From Streptomyces kanamyceticus (lineage in GTDB: Bacteria > Actinomycetota > Actinomycetes > Streptomycetales > Streptomycetaceae): 64,000 nt of DNA. The notes beneath the pieces were generated by a model. The model did not search any database, was not told the origin of the DNA, and saw nothing but the letters and a program-made list of their open reading frames with translations. Below are positions 1 to 8,366 of this stretch, in pieces. The stretch is from contig NZ_CP023699.1 of the NCBI RefSeq assembly GCF_008704495.1, positions 9,362,001-9,426,000 of the forward strand, in the 5' to 3' direction. Each line of letters starts with the position of its first letter. Within the stretch, counting starts at the first letter, position 1. The position numbers were made by a program, and so were the translations under genes.

Positions 1-495
1 CGCCGGATGCGCCTGGAGTCGTACGTACTCGCCGCCCGGCTCGAACAGGTCGCCGCGGCCGCGACCGTCCGGCTGCGCCGCATGTCCTCCGGGCGCTACA
101 CCCTGGTCCACTCCGACGACCGTACGGGGCGCGGCCGTTCGGGCCTGGGCCTGCACGTCGTCGACGCCTGGACGGGCCGCGAACGCGACACGGCGACGCT
201 CTCCGGCGGCGAGACGTTCTTCGCCTCGCTCGCCCTCGCCCTCGGCCTCGCGGACGTGGTCACCGACGAGGCGGGCGGAGTCCGGCTCGACACCCTCTTC
301 ATCGACGAGGGGTTCGGCAGCCTCGACGACCAGACGCTCGACGAGGTCCTGGACGTCCTGGACTCGCTGCGCGAACGGGACCGCAGCGTCGGCATCGTCA
401 GCCACGTCGCGGACCTGCGGCGGCGAGTACATGCGCAGTTGGAGGTCGTGAAGGGGCGGGCCGGGTCGTCCGTGCGGCAGCAGGGCGGGGGATGA
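1..495 (+). CDS. sbcC: SbcC-type exonuclease ATPase, C-terminal part (5' end outside window)
   Basis: This is the C-terminal ATPase lobe of an SbcC/Rad50-family protein, the ATPase of the SbcCD nuclease that processes DNA ends and hairpins. The ABC signature LSGGETF is followed by the Walker B stretch LFIDEGFGSLD and the switch segment IVSHVADL, in the order expected for the family. The reading frame is open to base 1, so the N-terminal lobe and coiled coil lie upstream. The last 73 bases of coding sequence (423-495) differ at many synonymous positions from a second copy of this gene end at 35,717-35,789. The tail now in use may therefore have been supplied by the island that follows. Confidence 0.9.
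   Translation, partial: RRMRLESYVLAARLEQVAAAATVRLRRMSSGRYTLVHSDDRTGRGRSGLGLHVVDAWTGRERDTATLSGGETFFASLALALGLADVVTDEAGGVRLDTLFIDEGFGSLDDQTLDEVLDVLDSLRERDRSVGIVSHVADLRRRVHAQLEVVKGRAGSSVRQQGGG
291..422. repeat. Left copy of the island-flanking direct repeat (attL-like)
   Basis: These 132 bases inside sbcC are identical, base for base, to 35,585-35,716. The match starts abruptly (A at 290, C at 35,584) and ends at 422, where G at 423 faces C at 35,717. The same reading frame continues after both copies. This is the arrangement left when an element integrates into a gene end and carries its own replacement 3' end. Confidence 0.85.
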
Positions 496-601
496 GGGCC
501 GACCGGGGTGGTCTGACGGGAGGGATTCTTTCCCGGTCTTGCTCTCTGTTTCCTTGGTCGTCTTTGTCCTTGTGTCCCCCGGCTGTCCCCCGGGCTGTCC
601 G

Positions 602-616
602 AGTGGCCTAGCCACT
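602..616. repeat. Short inverted repeat in the left border region
   Basis: AGTGGC and GCCACT are separated by three bases. It lies between the sbcC stop and the remnant that follows. It could be a protein-binding site or part of the recombination site; nothing decides which. Confidence 0.4.
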
Positions 617-710
617 ACCTTCGTCGAATCGATGGTCCGACGGTTCTTGCAGGTAGTGATCCCGATTGATTCGAGTGACTACCGCTTCAAGTTCGGGGAT
701 GGCACTGGAG

Positions 711-1000
711 TCAACCCGGGTGGGTAAGCCAAGCTGTCGATGCTCTGTCCTTGGTGCTGAAGGCCACCTGGCGATAGCCCTCGGGCGGGATGCTGGGGTG
801 CCCGTGCCGTACGGTCCCTTGATATACGGAGTCGGAGACACTAGGGCGAAACCGTCGTCGCGTTCGCACGATGCAGTCCGCAGGAAATCGGCGTCTAGCA
901 GACGGCCGGCGTGGTTGAGGTCGGAGCCGACCCAGCCGTCGAGTTCGTCGACTGTGACGTGTCCTGTTGAGAGCACTGCGCGCAGGGACTGTATCGGGTA
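711..1000 (-). pseudogene. Remnant of a nucleotide-cyclase-type regulator C-terminus
   Basis: Read on the minus strand in two successive frames, this stretch gives the fragments LNHAGRLLDADFLR, VSDSVYQGTVRHG and AFSTKDRASTAWL. That order resembles the C-terminal part of Streptomyces proteins annotated as cyclase-like regulators, which carry a resident-gene-mapping motif, then a VSD..Y..VVRHG block, then a V..K....AW block. The change of frame in the middle and the lack of an upstream portion indicate a dead fragment. The assignment rests on memory of the family. No other gene is visible between 496 and 1,151. Confidence 0.45.
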
Positions 1001-1151
1001 GCACTGACGTTTCGTCTCTCGTCTGCTGTGTGGCTTTGATGGTGCTGAGGGATGGTGCCCGGGCGGCGCGGGTTCTTGGTGCGGTGGTTGGTGACCTTCG
1101 CGCTGATGGTGCGGTGACGGCATCAAGTTGTTCGAGTGGTGGTACGGCGTA

Positions 1152-1994
1152 ATGTCTGAACTCCATTGGCAACAGGGAAGAGTGGAGTGGCCCATGCACG
1201 GCGCAGGCGATCGGATCGACACCTCGACTGCACACTCGGCGCGGGTGTACGACTACATCCTGGGCGGCAAGGACCACTACCTCGTCGACGTCGAGGCGGG
1301 CGACAAGATGTGTGAGCATTGGCCTGCGCTGCCGGTGCACATGGTGGAGAACCGTCGTTTCATGCATCGTGCCGGGCACTACCTGGCCAAGGAGCAGGGC
1401 ATCCGGCAGTTCCTCGATATCGGCACCGGCCTGCCCACGGCCCCCAACCTGCACGAAGTGGTGCAGCAGGTGGCGCCCGAGTCGCATGTGGTCTACGTCG
1501 ACAACGACCCCATCGTCCTGGCCCACGCCCGCGCTCTTCTTCAGGGTTCGCCCGAGGGGGCGACCGCGTACGTCGATGCCGACATGCACGACCCGGACAC
1601 CATCCTGGGCAGCCCCGAGTTCCGTGCGCTGATCGATGTGAAGGAGCCGGTCGGCCTGATGGTCATCGGGATACTCCACTTCATCCTGCCGCCGGATGAC
1701 CGCCGCCTGGTGCAGCGCCTGCTCGAACCGCTGCCGTCGGGCAGCTTCTTGGCGATGACCATCGGCACCGCCGACTTCGCGCCCGGCGAGGTCGGCCGGG
1801 TCGCCGAGGAGTACGCCCAGCAGGGCATGCCCATGGCCCTGCGGGACCTGCCGACCACCACCTCCTTCTTCGACGGGATGGACCTTGTGGAGCCGGGTGT
1901 CACCCAGGTCCACGAGTGGCGCCCGGGGCCCGAGCAGGAGGGTGTCGACGACCGGGCGATCGCGATGTACGGGGCGGTGGCGCGCAAGCCCTGA
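1152..1994 (+). CDS. DUF574-family SAM-dependent methyltransferase
   Basis: This 280-residue protein belongs to the Streptomyces-rich DUF574/methyltransf_19 family. Near the N-terminus it has the hallmark HSARVYDYILGGKDHY. A SAM-binding motif follows (FLDIGTGLPT, then an acidic YVDNDP strand end), then HFILPPDDRR. Substrates of the family are unknown; members are often numerous and lie near regulators. The start at 1,152 gives MSELHW, which fits family N-termini. An ATG at 1,194 has a better purine-rich stretch upstream (AGGGAAG/GGAG) and is a real alternative. It stands alone at the left end of the island. Confidence 0.85.
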   Translation: MSELHWQQGRVEWPMHGAGDRIDTSTAHSARVYDYILGGKDHYLVDVEAGDKMCEHWPALPVHMVENRRFMHRAGHYLAKEQGIRQFLDIGTGLPTAPNLHEVVQQVAPESHVVYVDNDPIVLAHARALLQGSPEGATAYVDADMHDPDTILGSPEFRALIDVKEPVGLMVIGILHFILPPDDRRLVQRLLEPLPSGSFLAMTIGTADFAPGEVGRVAEEYAQQGMPMALRDLPTTTSFFDGMDLVEPGVTQVHEWRPGPEQEGVDDRAIAMYGAVARKP

Positions 1995-2051
1995 CGGACT
2001 TCGTCGCCCCGGGGCGCGGCCCGCGGGGCGACGCGCTTCCTAGGGCGAGCA

Positions 2052-2070
2052 CTCCTCACAGTGTGAGGAG
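2052..2070. terminator. Hairpin between convergent genes
   Basis: CTCCTCACA and TGTGAGGAG form a 9-bp perfect stem around a single base. It sits between the plus-strand methyltransferase and the end of the minus-strand zinc-ribbon pseudogene. There is no T-run, so a terminator role is only suggested. Confidence 0.4.
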
Positions 2071-2340
2071 CACAGCGCGGCCTCGCTCTGCGCTTGGCCC
2101 TTGCCGCATGTCCGGCAGTTGGCCCAGGAGCGCGCGGCGAACGTGACGTCGGGGGAGCCGCATTGGGTGCAGCGCACTCCGTGTATTCGTGGCATGTTGC
2201 CGTGCTCGTCGGGCTCGCTGGCGGTGTAGCCCTGGAGCTGGATGTGCGGGCTGTGGAGGTTGACTTCGGGGATGTCGGGGCGTTCGCGGTTGATGTACAG
2301 CCATACCTGGTGGCCGATGTATCGGTTCGAGGTCAGGGGG

Positions 2341-4177
2341 TGACGCTGTCGGGAATCTTGGCTGGTCAGGGTGAATCGCTCGTTCTGGCTGGGGTGTTGG
2401 TGGGACCGTTGGCGGGACGGGGCGGGGTGGGTCGGTTCTTGGGTGGTCGAGATGGCGATGCGGGCGAAGGCCGGTGCGGTGATCCCGGCGATGACGGTGC
2501 GGGTGGCGCGGGCGAGCAACCCGAAGGGGACGGTCGCGATGTGGGTGCGGGACCGGCTGGATGGGCTGTGGTCGGATGCGGACTTTGCCGCCTGGTATCC
2601 GCGGGACGGGCGGCCGGGAATCTCGCCGGCCCAGCTGGCGACCGTCTCGGTGCTGCAGTATCTGCTGAGGTTGTCGGATCGGGCCACCGCCGAGGCGATC
2701 CGCTGCCGCATTGACTTCAAGTACGGCCTCGCGCTCGATCTTGACGACCCGGGCTTCGACCACAGTGTCCTGGGTGACTTCCGCGACCGGCTTGCCGAGG
2801 ACGACCGGGCGGACGGCCTGTTCGACCTGGCGCTCACCCGGCTGCGGGAGGCGGGCCTGGTCAAGGAGCGAGGACGGCAGCGCACGGATTCCACTCATGT
2901 GCTCGCCGCGGTGCGGGACATGAACCGGCTGGAGTTGGTGGCCGAGTCGGTGCGGGACGCCCTGGAAGACCTGGCCCGCTACGACCCCGCCTGGCTCGCG
3001 CCGCTCATCGAGCAGGAATGGGGCAAACGCTACGGCAGGCCGCCCCGGCCGGGCCGCCTTCCGCACACCCCTCAAGCCCGGCTGCGGCATGCGGAACAAG
3101 CCGGCGCGGACGGGCAGAAGATCCTGCGCGCGGTGTGGGCCGCCGACGCCCCGGCCGTGCTCCGGACGTTGCCGCAGGTCGAGGTGCTGCGCCGGGTCTG
3201 GGTCGAGCAGTACTTCTTCGACGCCGACGCAGGCCGACTGCGCTGGCGCAGTAGCGGCAAGGGCGGGCAGGGGTTGCCGCCTCCGCTGACGGGTCTCGTC
3301 TCGCCGTACGACACCGAGGTCCGCTATGCGCGGCGCGGCGGCACCATCGGGCGCGGATACATGGCCCACGTCACCGAGACGTGCGACGACGGAGACGAGC
3401 CCCGGGTGATCACCGATGTGCTCACCACCCACGCTCCGATCCATGATTCCCAGGTTCTGCCCGTCATCCGCCAACGGCTCGGCGCGCGGGGCTTGTTGCC
3501 ACGCGAGCATCTGGTCGACGGCGGCTACATCTCGATCGCCCTCATGGACCGCACGACCAGGGAGCATGGGATCACCCTGACCGGCCCGGTCCGCAAAAAC
3601 TACAGCCGCCAGAACCTGAAGAACGAGGGCTTCGGCAAGGACGCCTTCCATATCGATTTCGACCGGCGCCAGGCCGTCTGCCCTCGCGGCAAGACCAGCA
3701 GCTCCTGGAAAGACCCCGCCCAGGTCATCGAAGGCGTCCCCTACATCCTCGTGAAGTTCCGCAAGGCCGACTGCACTCCCTGCCCGGTCCGCATCCGGTG
3801 CGCCGGATCAGCCACCGCCCCACGCGCCCTGTCCCTGCTGCCGGAGAACCTGCACCACCTCCTTGGCCGACTCCGCATCGAGCAGCAGTCCCCGTAGTGG
3901 AAACAGCGATACGCGATGCGCGCCGGAGCCGAGAGCACCGTGCGTGAACTCACCGAGAGCCACGGGCTGCGCCGATGCCGCTACCGCGGCCAGACAAAAG
4001 TCCACGTCCAGCACGTCCTGACCGCTATCGCGGTCAACATCGAACGCCTCAGCGGCTGCACCCCACCCGGCACCCAGCCACCCCGACAGCCCCGGCCACC
4101 GAGCCACTTCACTCGCCTGTTCACCGAACTCGCCCCCGGAAATCCACCCTGACCAGCCAAGATTCCCGACAGCGTCA
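2341..4177. mobile_element. IS1182-like insertion sequence with 33-bp perfect terminal inverted repeats
   Basis: The left end begins TGACGCTGTCGGG and its reverse complement closes the right end. The match is perfect for 33 bases and then breaks. Both sides are flanked by GGGGG, consistent with a 5-bp target duplication. The element interrupts a minus-strand gene and carries one transposase gene that has an internal amber codon. Confidence 0.9.
2452..4152 (+). pseudogene. IS1182-family transposase with an internal amber stop
   Basis: This is a DDE transposase of the IS1182 type. It has the N-terminal block VRVARASNPKGT, an early DSTHV segment with the first catalytic Asp, a VDGGYIS segment with the second, and a CPRGK...C..CPVRIRC cysteine region. 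At 3,895-3,897 the frame meets TAG. Translation in the same frame continues directly as WKQRYAMRAGAES, the conserved segment that carries the catalytic Glu. The stop therefore removes the end of the catalytic core by a single codon change, most simply from GAG. An upstream ATG at 2,371 is in frame, but family N-termini fit 2,452 better. Confidence 0.85.
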
Positions 4178-4333
4178 GGGGGTGTGCTTCTAGTTCGGTG
4201 GTCCAGCAGCGGGCGTCGGGTGCGCGGCCGGTGCCGTCGGCGGCTGCTTCGTAGTAGGTGACGGTCCAGATCGCCTGCCAGGTGGCGCCGAGGCCGGGGC
4301 GCTGTGCGTTGGCGCGGAGGGCTCGTGTTGTGG

Positions 4334-4575
4334 TCACGGTTGGTGCGTCTCCTTGAGGTGGTGCGGGCGGGCGGGCAGGGCCATGCGCTGGGCTGCGGGA
4401 TCCCAGCGGCCTTCGCGGTAGAGGCGGTTGAAGTCGTGCATGGCGCCAGGGGTGTCGGCGGGGCATGGTTCGTAGCCGTCGGTGGTGGGGCGGCAGTAGA
4501 ACCCGTATTCGTCGCATTCAGCTTGGCCGGGGAACTGGCCGGTCCAGGTGGTGTTGCAGGTGCTTCCGGGGGGGG
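4334..4575 (-). pseudogene. 3' fragment of a small gene truncated by IS110
   Basis: On the minus strand this frame reads STCNTTWTGQFPG ... CPADTPGAMHDFNRLYREGRW and ends in HLKETHQP. It has sensible composition and several Cys residues. Its stop overlaps the GTG start of the next gene (GTGA), so the two were an operon. The 5' end is lost at the IS110 boundary near 4,576. The function is not recognised. Confidence 0.65.
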
Positions 4576-4592
4576 TGCCTCTATGACTTCGG

Positions 4593-5795
4593 TCAAGGGG
4601 CAACGGGGGTTGGTGGTTGGTAGAAGGTCCCGTCGCGGAGCATCGCGAAGAGCACGTCGGCTCGGCGTCGGGCGAGGCAGAGGAGGGCCTGGGTGTGATG
4701 CTTGCCTTCCTTGATCTTCTTGTCGTAGTAGGTGCGGGAGGCGGGATCGGACAGGGCGGCGAACGCGGAGAGGAAGAAAGCCCGCTTGAGCTGCTTGTTC
4801 CCTCTCCTGGACTGCTGTTCGCCGCGGATCGAGGAGCCCGAGCTGCGGGTCGTCGGCGCGAGTCCCGCATAGGCGGCGAGGTGGGCGGCTGAGGGGAACC
4901 TGGTGCCGTCGCCGACGTCGATGAGGAGGCGGGCCGCGGTCCTGACGCCGACGCCGGGCATCGACGTCAGGACCTGGGAAAGAGGGTGTGTCTCCAGCAG
5001 CTCGTCGAGTCGTTTCTCCAGCAGACGGCGCTGGTCGAGCACGGCGGTCAGGGACCGGGCGAGGCTGGGAACGATCAGTGCGGCCGCCTCGGTGCCCGGG
5101 ACGACGACGGTCTGTTCGTCGAGCGCGGTGAAGACGTCCTCGGTCAGACGGGCCGCCATCCGCGGAGCCTTGGGCCGCAGCAGGTGGGTGACCTTGCGGC
5201 GTCCGGTCTGGCGGATCTGGGCGGGCGAGCCCAACCTCTCCAGCAGGACCAGGACGGCCGGGTGCTGCATGCGCGGGCCGAGCACCCGCTCCAGGTGCGG
5301 GTGGACCTGCGTGAACAGGCCGCGGAGCCGGTTGGAGAGCCGGTTGGCCTCAGCGACCAGGTCGTCGTCGAACCCGACGAGCATCTCCAGCTCGGCGACG
5401 GTCTCGTCGTCCAGCTCGATGGAGCGAAGCGTGTGCGGCATCGCCCTGGCGGCGTCGGCGATGATGAACGCGTCGCGGGCATCGGTCTTGGCTTCGCCCG
5501 GATAGAGGTCGGCGATCCGCCGCATCGTCAGTCCGGGCAGATAGGCGACCTGGCAGCCGACGGCTCGGGCAACGGCCAGCGGCAGGGCTCCGATGGAGGC
5601 CGGCTGGTCGACGACCACAAGCACGATGCCGTGCTTGGCCTGGAGTTTCGTGAAGACCTCGCGGAGCTTGGGTTCGCTGTTGGGCAGGCGTTTGTCGAGG
5701 GCCTTCTTCCCGGCCGATGTGACAGCGGTGGCGTGGTGTTCGCCCTTGCCGACGTCCAGGCCGAGGAAGACGTCGATGTCGCTGATGTCGATCAC
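4593..5795 (-). CDS. IS110-family DEDD transposase, copy A
   Basis: This is a 400-residue recombinase of the IS110 type, with an N-terminal RuvC-like DEDD domain and a C-terminal transposase_20 domain. The N-terminus VFLGLDVGKGEHH carries the first Asp. YPGEAKTDARDAFIIADAAR carries the later acidic residues. The C-terminal block is SMPGVGVRTAARLLIDVGDG, then AAYAGLAPTTRSSG. The start is GTG at 5,795 with GAAGGAA eight bases upstream. Longer in-frame starts run through the non-coding end and are unlikely. Confidence 0.92.
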   Translation of the reverse strand: MIDISDIDVFLGLDVGKGEHHATAVTSAGKKALDKRLPNSEPKLREVFTKLQAKHGIVLVVVDQPASIGALPLAVARAVGCQVAYLPGLTMRRIADLYPGEAKTDARDAFIIADAARAMPHTLRSIELDDETVAELEMLVGFDDDLVAEANRLSNRLRGLFTQVHPHLERVLGPRMQHPAVLVLLERLGSPAQIRQTGRRKVTHLLRPKAPRMAARLTEDVFTALDEQTVVVPGTEAAALIVPSLARSLTAVLDQRRLLEKRLDELLETHPLSQVLTSMPGVGVRTAARLLIDVGDGTRFPSAAHLAAYAGLAPTTRSSGSSIRGEQQSRRGNKQLKRAFFLSAFAALSDPASRTYYDKKIKEGKHHTQALLCLARRRADVLFAMLRDGTFYQPPTPVAP

Positions 5796-6031
5796 GTCGT
5801 GGTTCCTTCGGTGCTGTTCACCCGGCCTCGCCACGGCACTGATCGCCACATCCACATTACGAAGAGCCTCCCGACCTGGGGAAAGGCCGGTGGTCATGCC
5901 TCTAATCAGCGGTCTGTCAGTGCCTTCGGAGCCGGTGACACCACCCCCCGGGCCATGCACTCGACAAGGGGAGGTAGTCATGCCAACTCCGAAGGCCGGT
6001 AGTCCCGTTGCGGGACTACGAGAACGGTAAT
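5796..6031. other. Non-coding end of IS110 copy A with strong hairpin (bridge-RNA candidate)
   Basis: The roughly 235 bases upstream of the transposase start hold no gene. At 5,999-6,019, GTAGTCCCG and CGGGACTAC pair around a TTG loop. IS110 elements of this layout are known to express a structured bridge RNA from this end that specifies target and donor. The hairpin and position fit, but the RNA itself is inferred. The identical region of copy B lies at 9,587-9,822, with its hairpin at 9,790-9,810. Confidence 0.45.
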
Positions 6032-6162
6032 GGGGGGGGCGGCGGGGACTGTGTTCATGAAGGAGGCTGACACGATGAAGCCGCGCTCGGGGTGAAGGGT
6101 GGTCATCAGTGTTCTCGTCTCAGGTGTTGCGGCAGTGCGGCCGCTCGTAGGCGTCGGTCATC

Positions 6163-8359
6163 GGGAGCATCCCCGCGGGTGCGGGGAGCAGGGCCAGGCC
6201 TGCGTCACCGTCGTTCAGTGGACGGGAACATCCCCGCAGGCGGGGGGAGCAGAGCTCGAACTGAACAGGGGGGGCTGCCCAGCTCGTGAACATCCCCGCG
6301 GGTGCGGGGAGCGGCTCCCCGAGACCAGCCCACTGTGCGAGGAACCGGGAACATCCCCGAGGGCGGCGAGGAGCAGGGCTGGGGCTTCGGCCTCTCGCTC
6401 GCTCTGGAGGGAGCATCCCGCGGGTGCGGGGAGCAGGCAGGCGTGCCGGTCCACACGATGTCCGCCGAGGGAACATCCCTGCAGGCGCGGGGAGCACGCA
6501 CAGACGCGTGTGCCGAGTACGGCAGGGTCGGAAATATCCCCGCGGATGCGGGGAGCAGGGCCGAGAGGGGATGGCGACGGTGTCGGCCTTGGGAACATTC
6601 CCGCAGGTGCGGGGAGCAGCCGGAGATTGATTGGGAGATCGAGGGCGATACGGGGACATCCCCGCAGGCGCGGGGAGCAGCTCGACTGGAAGACGGCATC
6701 GAGCGCGCGGAAGAGAACGTCCCTGAGGGTGCGGGGAGCAGCTCACCGACTCAAGTGCCCGGATCGCCGCCGCAGGAGCATCCCCGCAGGTGCGGGAAGC
6801 AGGACGCCATGATCTTGAGCTTGGACTCCTTGGCGGGAACATCCCCGCGGGTGTGGGGAGCAGCTCGAGCCGAAGCATCCCCTGCCCCTGCCCGTGGGAT
6901 CCCGTCCCCGCAGGCGCGGGGAGCAGGAAGAAGACGAAGAGCGGCGGGTGGTTTTGATGGGTCCATCCCCGCGGGCGCAGGGAGCACACAGTGTGGCCCA
7001 CGAAGCAGCTGGCGCCCCGGGGGGCATCCCCACAGGTGCGGGGAACAGCCGACGACACAGCGGTTGTGCGCCTTGCCGTCGGAGACATCCCGGAGATGCG
7101 GGGAGCAGTCGACGCTCATCATGACGAAGGCCGAGCTGCCGGGGATATCCCTGCGAGTGCGGGGAGTAATGCGTGTACGGCCGGTAGACGTCGTTGAGTT
7201 TGGGAACATCCCCGCGAGTGGCGGGAGCACATGACCTCGTTGTAGATCGACTCGTCCCCCTTGGGGACATCAGTAGGTGCGGGGAGCAGACTGTCCTCCC
7301 ACACCAACACGCCTTGCTTGTAGGGAACATCGCCCCCGTGGGCGGGGAACAGGACGAGAAGGGCCGCACCCGCGTCGGCCGGGCGGGAACATCCCTGCCG
7401 GTGCGGGGAGCAGAGCACGAGCCTAGTGACCTCTCCGGCCGCAGCGGGAACAACCCCGCAGGCGCGGGGAGCAGCGGCCGACGAACTGGACAGCTGGCGA
7501 CGATCCCGGGAACATCCCCGCAGGGGGGGAGCAGGCCGAGCGGGAGTTCGCGGCACAGATCAGCACAGGGTCCATCCCTGCGGGTGCGGGGAGCACGACG
7601 GTCCGGGGCCGCCGGCCCGGCAGACGGCTGGAACATCCCTGCGGATGCGGGGAGCACTCACCGAGCCGGGCCAGAGCACGCGCTCGTCCGGGAACATCCC
7701 CCGGGTGCGGGGAGCACGCAGGCATGACAGTACCCGCGCCGAATCGTGCGGGAACATCCCCGAGGGCTCGGGGAGCACAGGCCCGTGGTCATGACGGGAC
7801 GGTCGCCGTCGGGAACATGCCTACCGGCGCGGGGAGTGCCAGCGCCGTACGGCGCTCTACATGGCCGAGGTGGGAACATCTCCGCGGGCGTGGCGGGCAG
7901 CGGTACTCGCCCTCAATGGCACCGGCGACTGAGGAAACATCCCTGCGAGCGCGGGGAGCGCACTCCGGCCTTGACCAGGTGGCGGCTGTAGGCGGGAACA
8001 TTCCCCGCAGGCGCGGGGAGACTCGGTCGGCATCCGCAAGCCGGACCCGGCCCTGGGAACATCCCCGCGGGTGCGGGGGCACGCGAACAAGAGGGCGGGC
8101 GGGTGCTTGCTGTAGGGAACATTCCCGCGGGTGCGGGGAGCAGACACGTACCCAGTTCTTCGGATCACTCAGCCAGGGAACATCCCCGCGGACGCAGGGA
8201 GCAGCGCAGCGGATTCTTCAACAACTGCATGACCTCGGGGCCATTCCCGCGTACGTGGGGAACAGGGCATGTGGATGACCTGCATGGCTGCCTCGTCGGG
8301 TCCATCCCCGCAGGCGCGGGCGGGGAGCACCAGCGGCCGACGCTGCGAGCCTACGATCC
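6163..8359 (-). CRISPR. Type I-E CRISPR array 1, leader-distal part (about 36 repeats)
   Basis: Repeats of 29 bases occur every 60-62 bases with spacers near 32. On the plus strand they begin GGGAACATCCCCGC and end GCGGGGAGCAC/G. By analogy with the E. coli I-E repeat, the transcribed strand is the minus strand (GTGCTCCCCGC...GGGGATGTTCCC), giving a crRNA 5' handle AUGUUCCC. Many units carry point changes or small deletions (for example at 6,409, 7,263 and 7,508), and a few have the alternative handle GGGTCCAT (6,958, 7,568, 8,298). The array is interrupted at its right end by IS110 copy B. The 120 bases left of the first repeat hold no gene. Confidence 0.97.
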
Positions 8360-8366
8360 GGGGGGG

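Larger units (their letters stand above)
2040..4337 (-). pseudogene. Zinc-ribbon protein gene split by an IS1182-like element
   Basis: Removing the IS (2,341-4,177) and one GGGGG target copy restores one open frame across the junction. The 5' part (4,337 to 4,178, GTG start) ends in ELEAHP, and the 3' part (2,340 to 2,040) resumes at LTSNRYIGHQVW. The product would be about 150 residues with a C-terminal zinc-binding pattern RCTQCGSP ... NCRTCGKG. An AAGGAG lies 11 bases before the GTG start, which overlaps the stop of the gene upstream (GTGA). The function is not recognised; such small genes are common on actinobacterial plasmids and integrative elements. Confidence 0.75.
4576..6031. mobile_element. 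IS110-family element, copy A
   Basis: About 1,456 bases are shared with 8,367-9,822 at a constant offset of 3,791, and the encoded proteins are identical. Both copies are bounded by G-tracts on each side: 8 Gs on the left and 8 on the right here, 7 and 8 at copy B. There are no terminal inverted repeats, as is usual for IS110. This copy has cut a small minus-strand gene and lies just left of the first CRISPR array. Confidence 0.9.

Noticed and set aside
600..690. Possible tRNA at the left island border
   Set aside because: There is a hairpin at 602-616 but no cloverleaf, anticodon stem or T-loop. The duplicated target is sbcC coding sequence.
608..1222. 204-residue minus-strand frame treated as a gene
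   Set aside because: Only a middle portion resembles a protein family and continues in another frame, so it was recorded as a decayed remnant.
4986..6002. 338-residue plus-strand open frame opposite the IS110 transposase (and the copy at 8,777-9,793)
   Set aside because: Shadow of the transposase gene, which has a full family match on the other strand.
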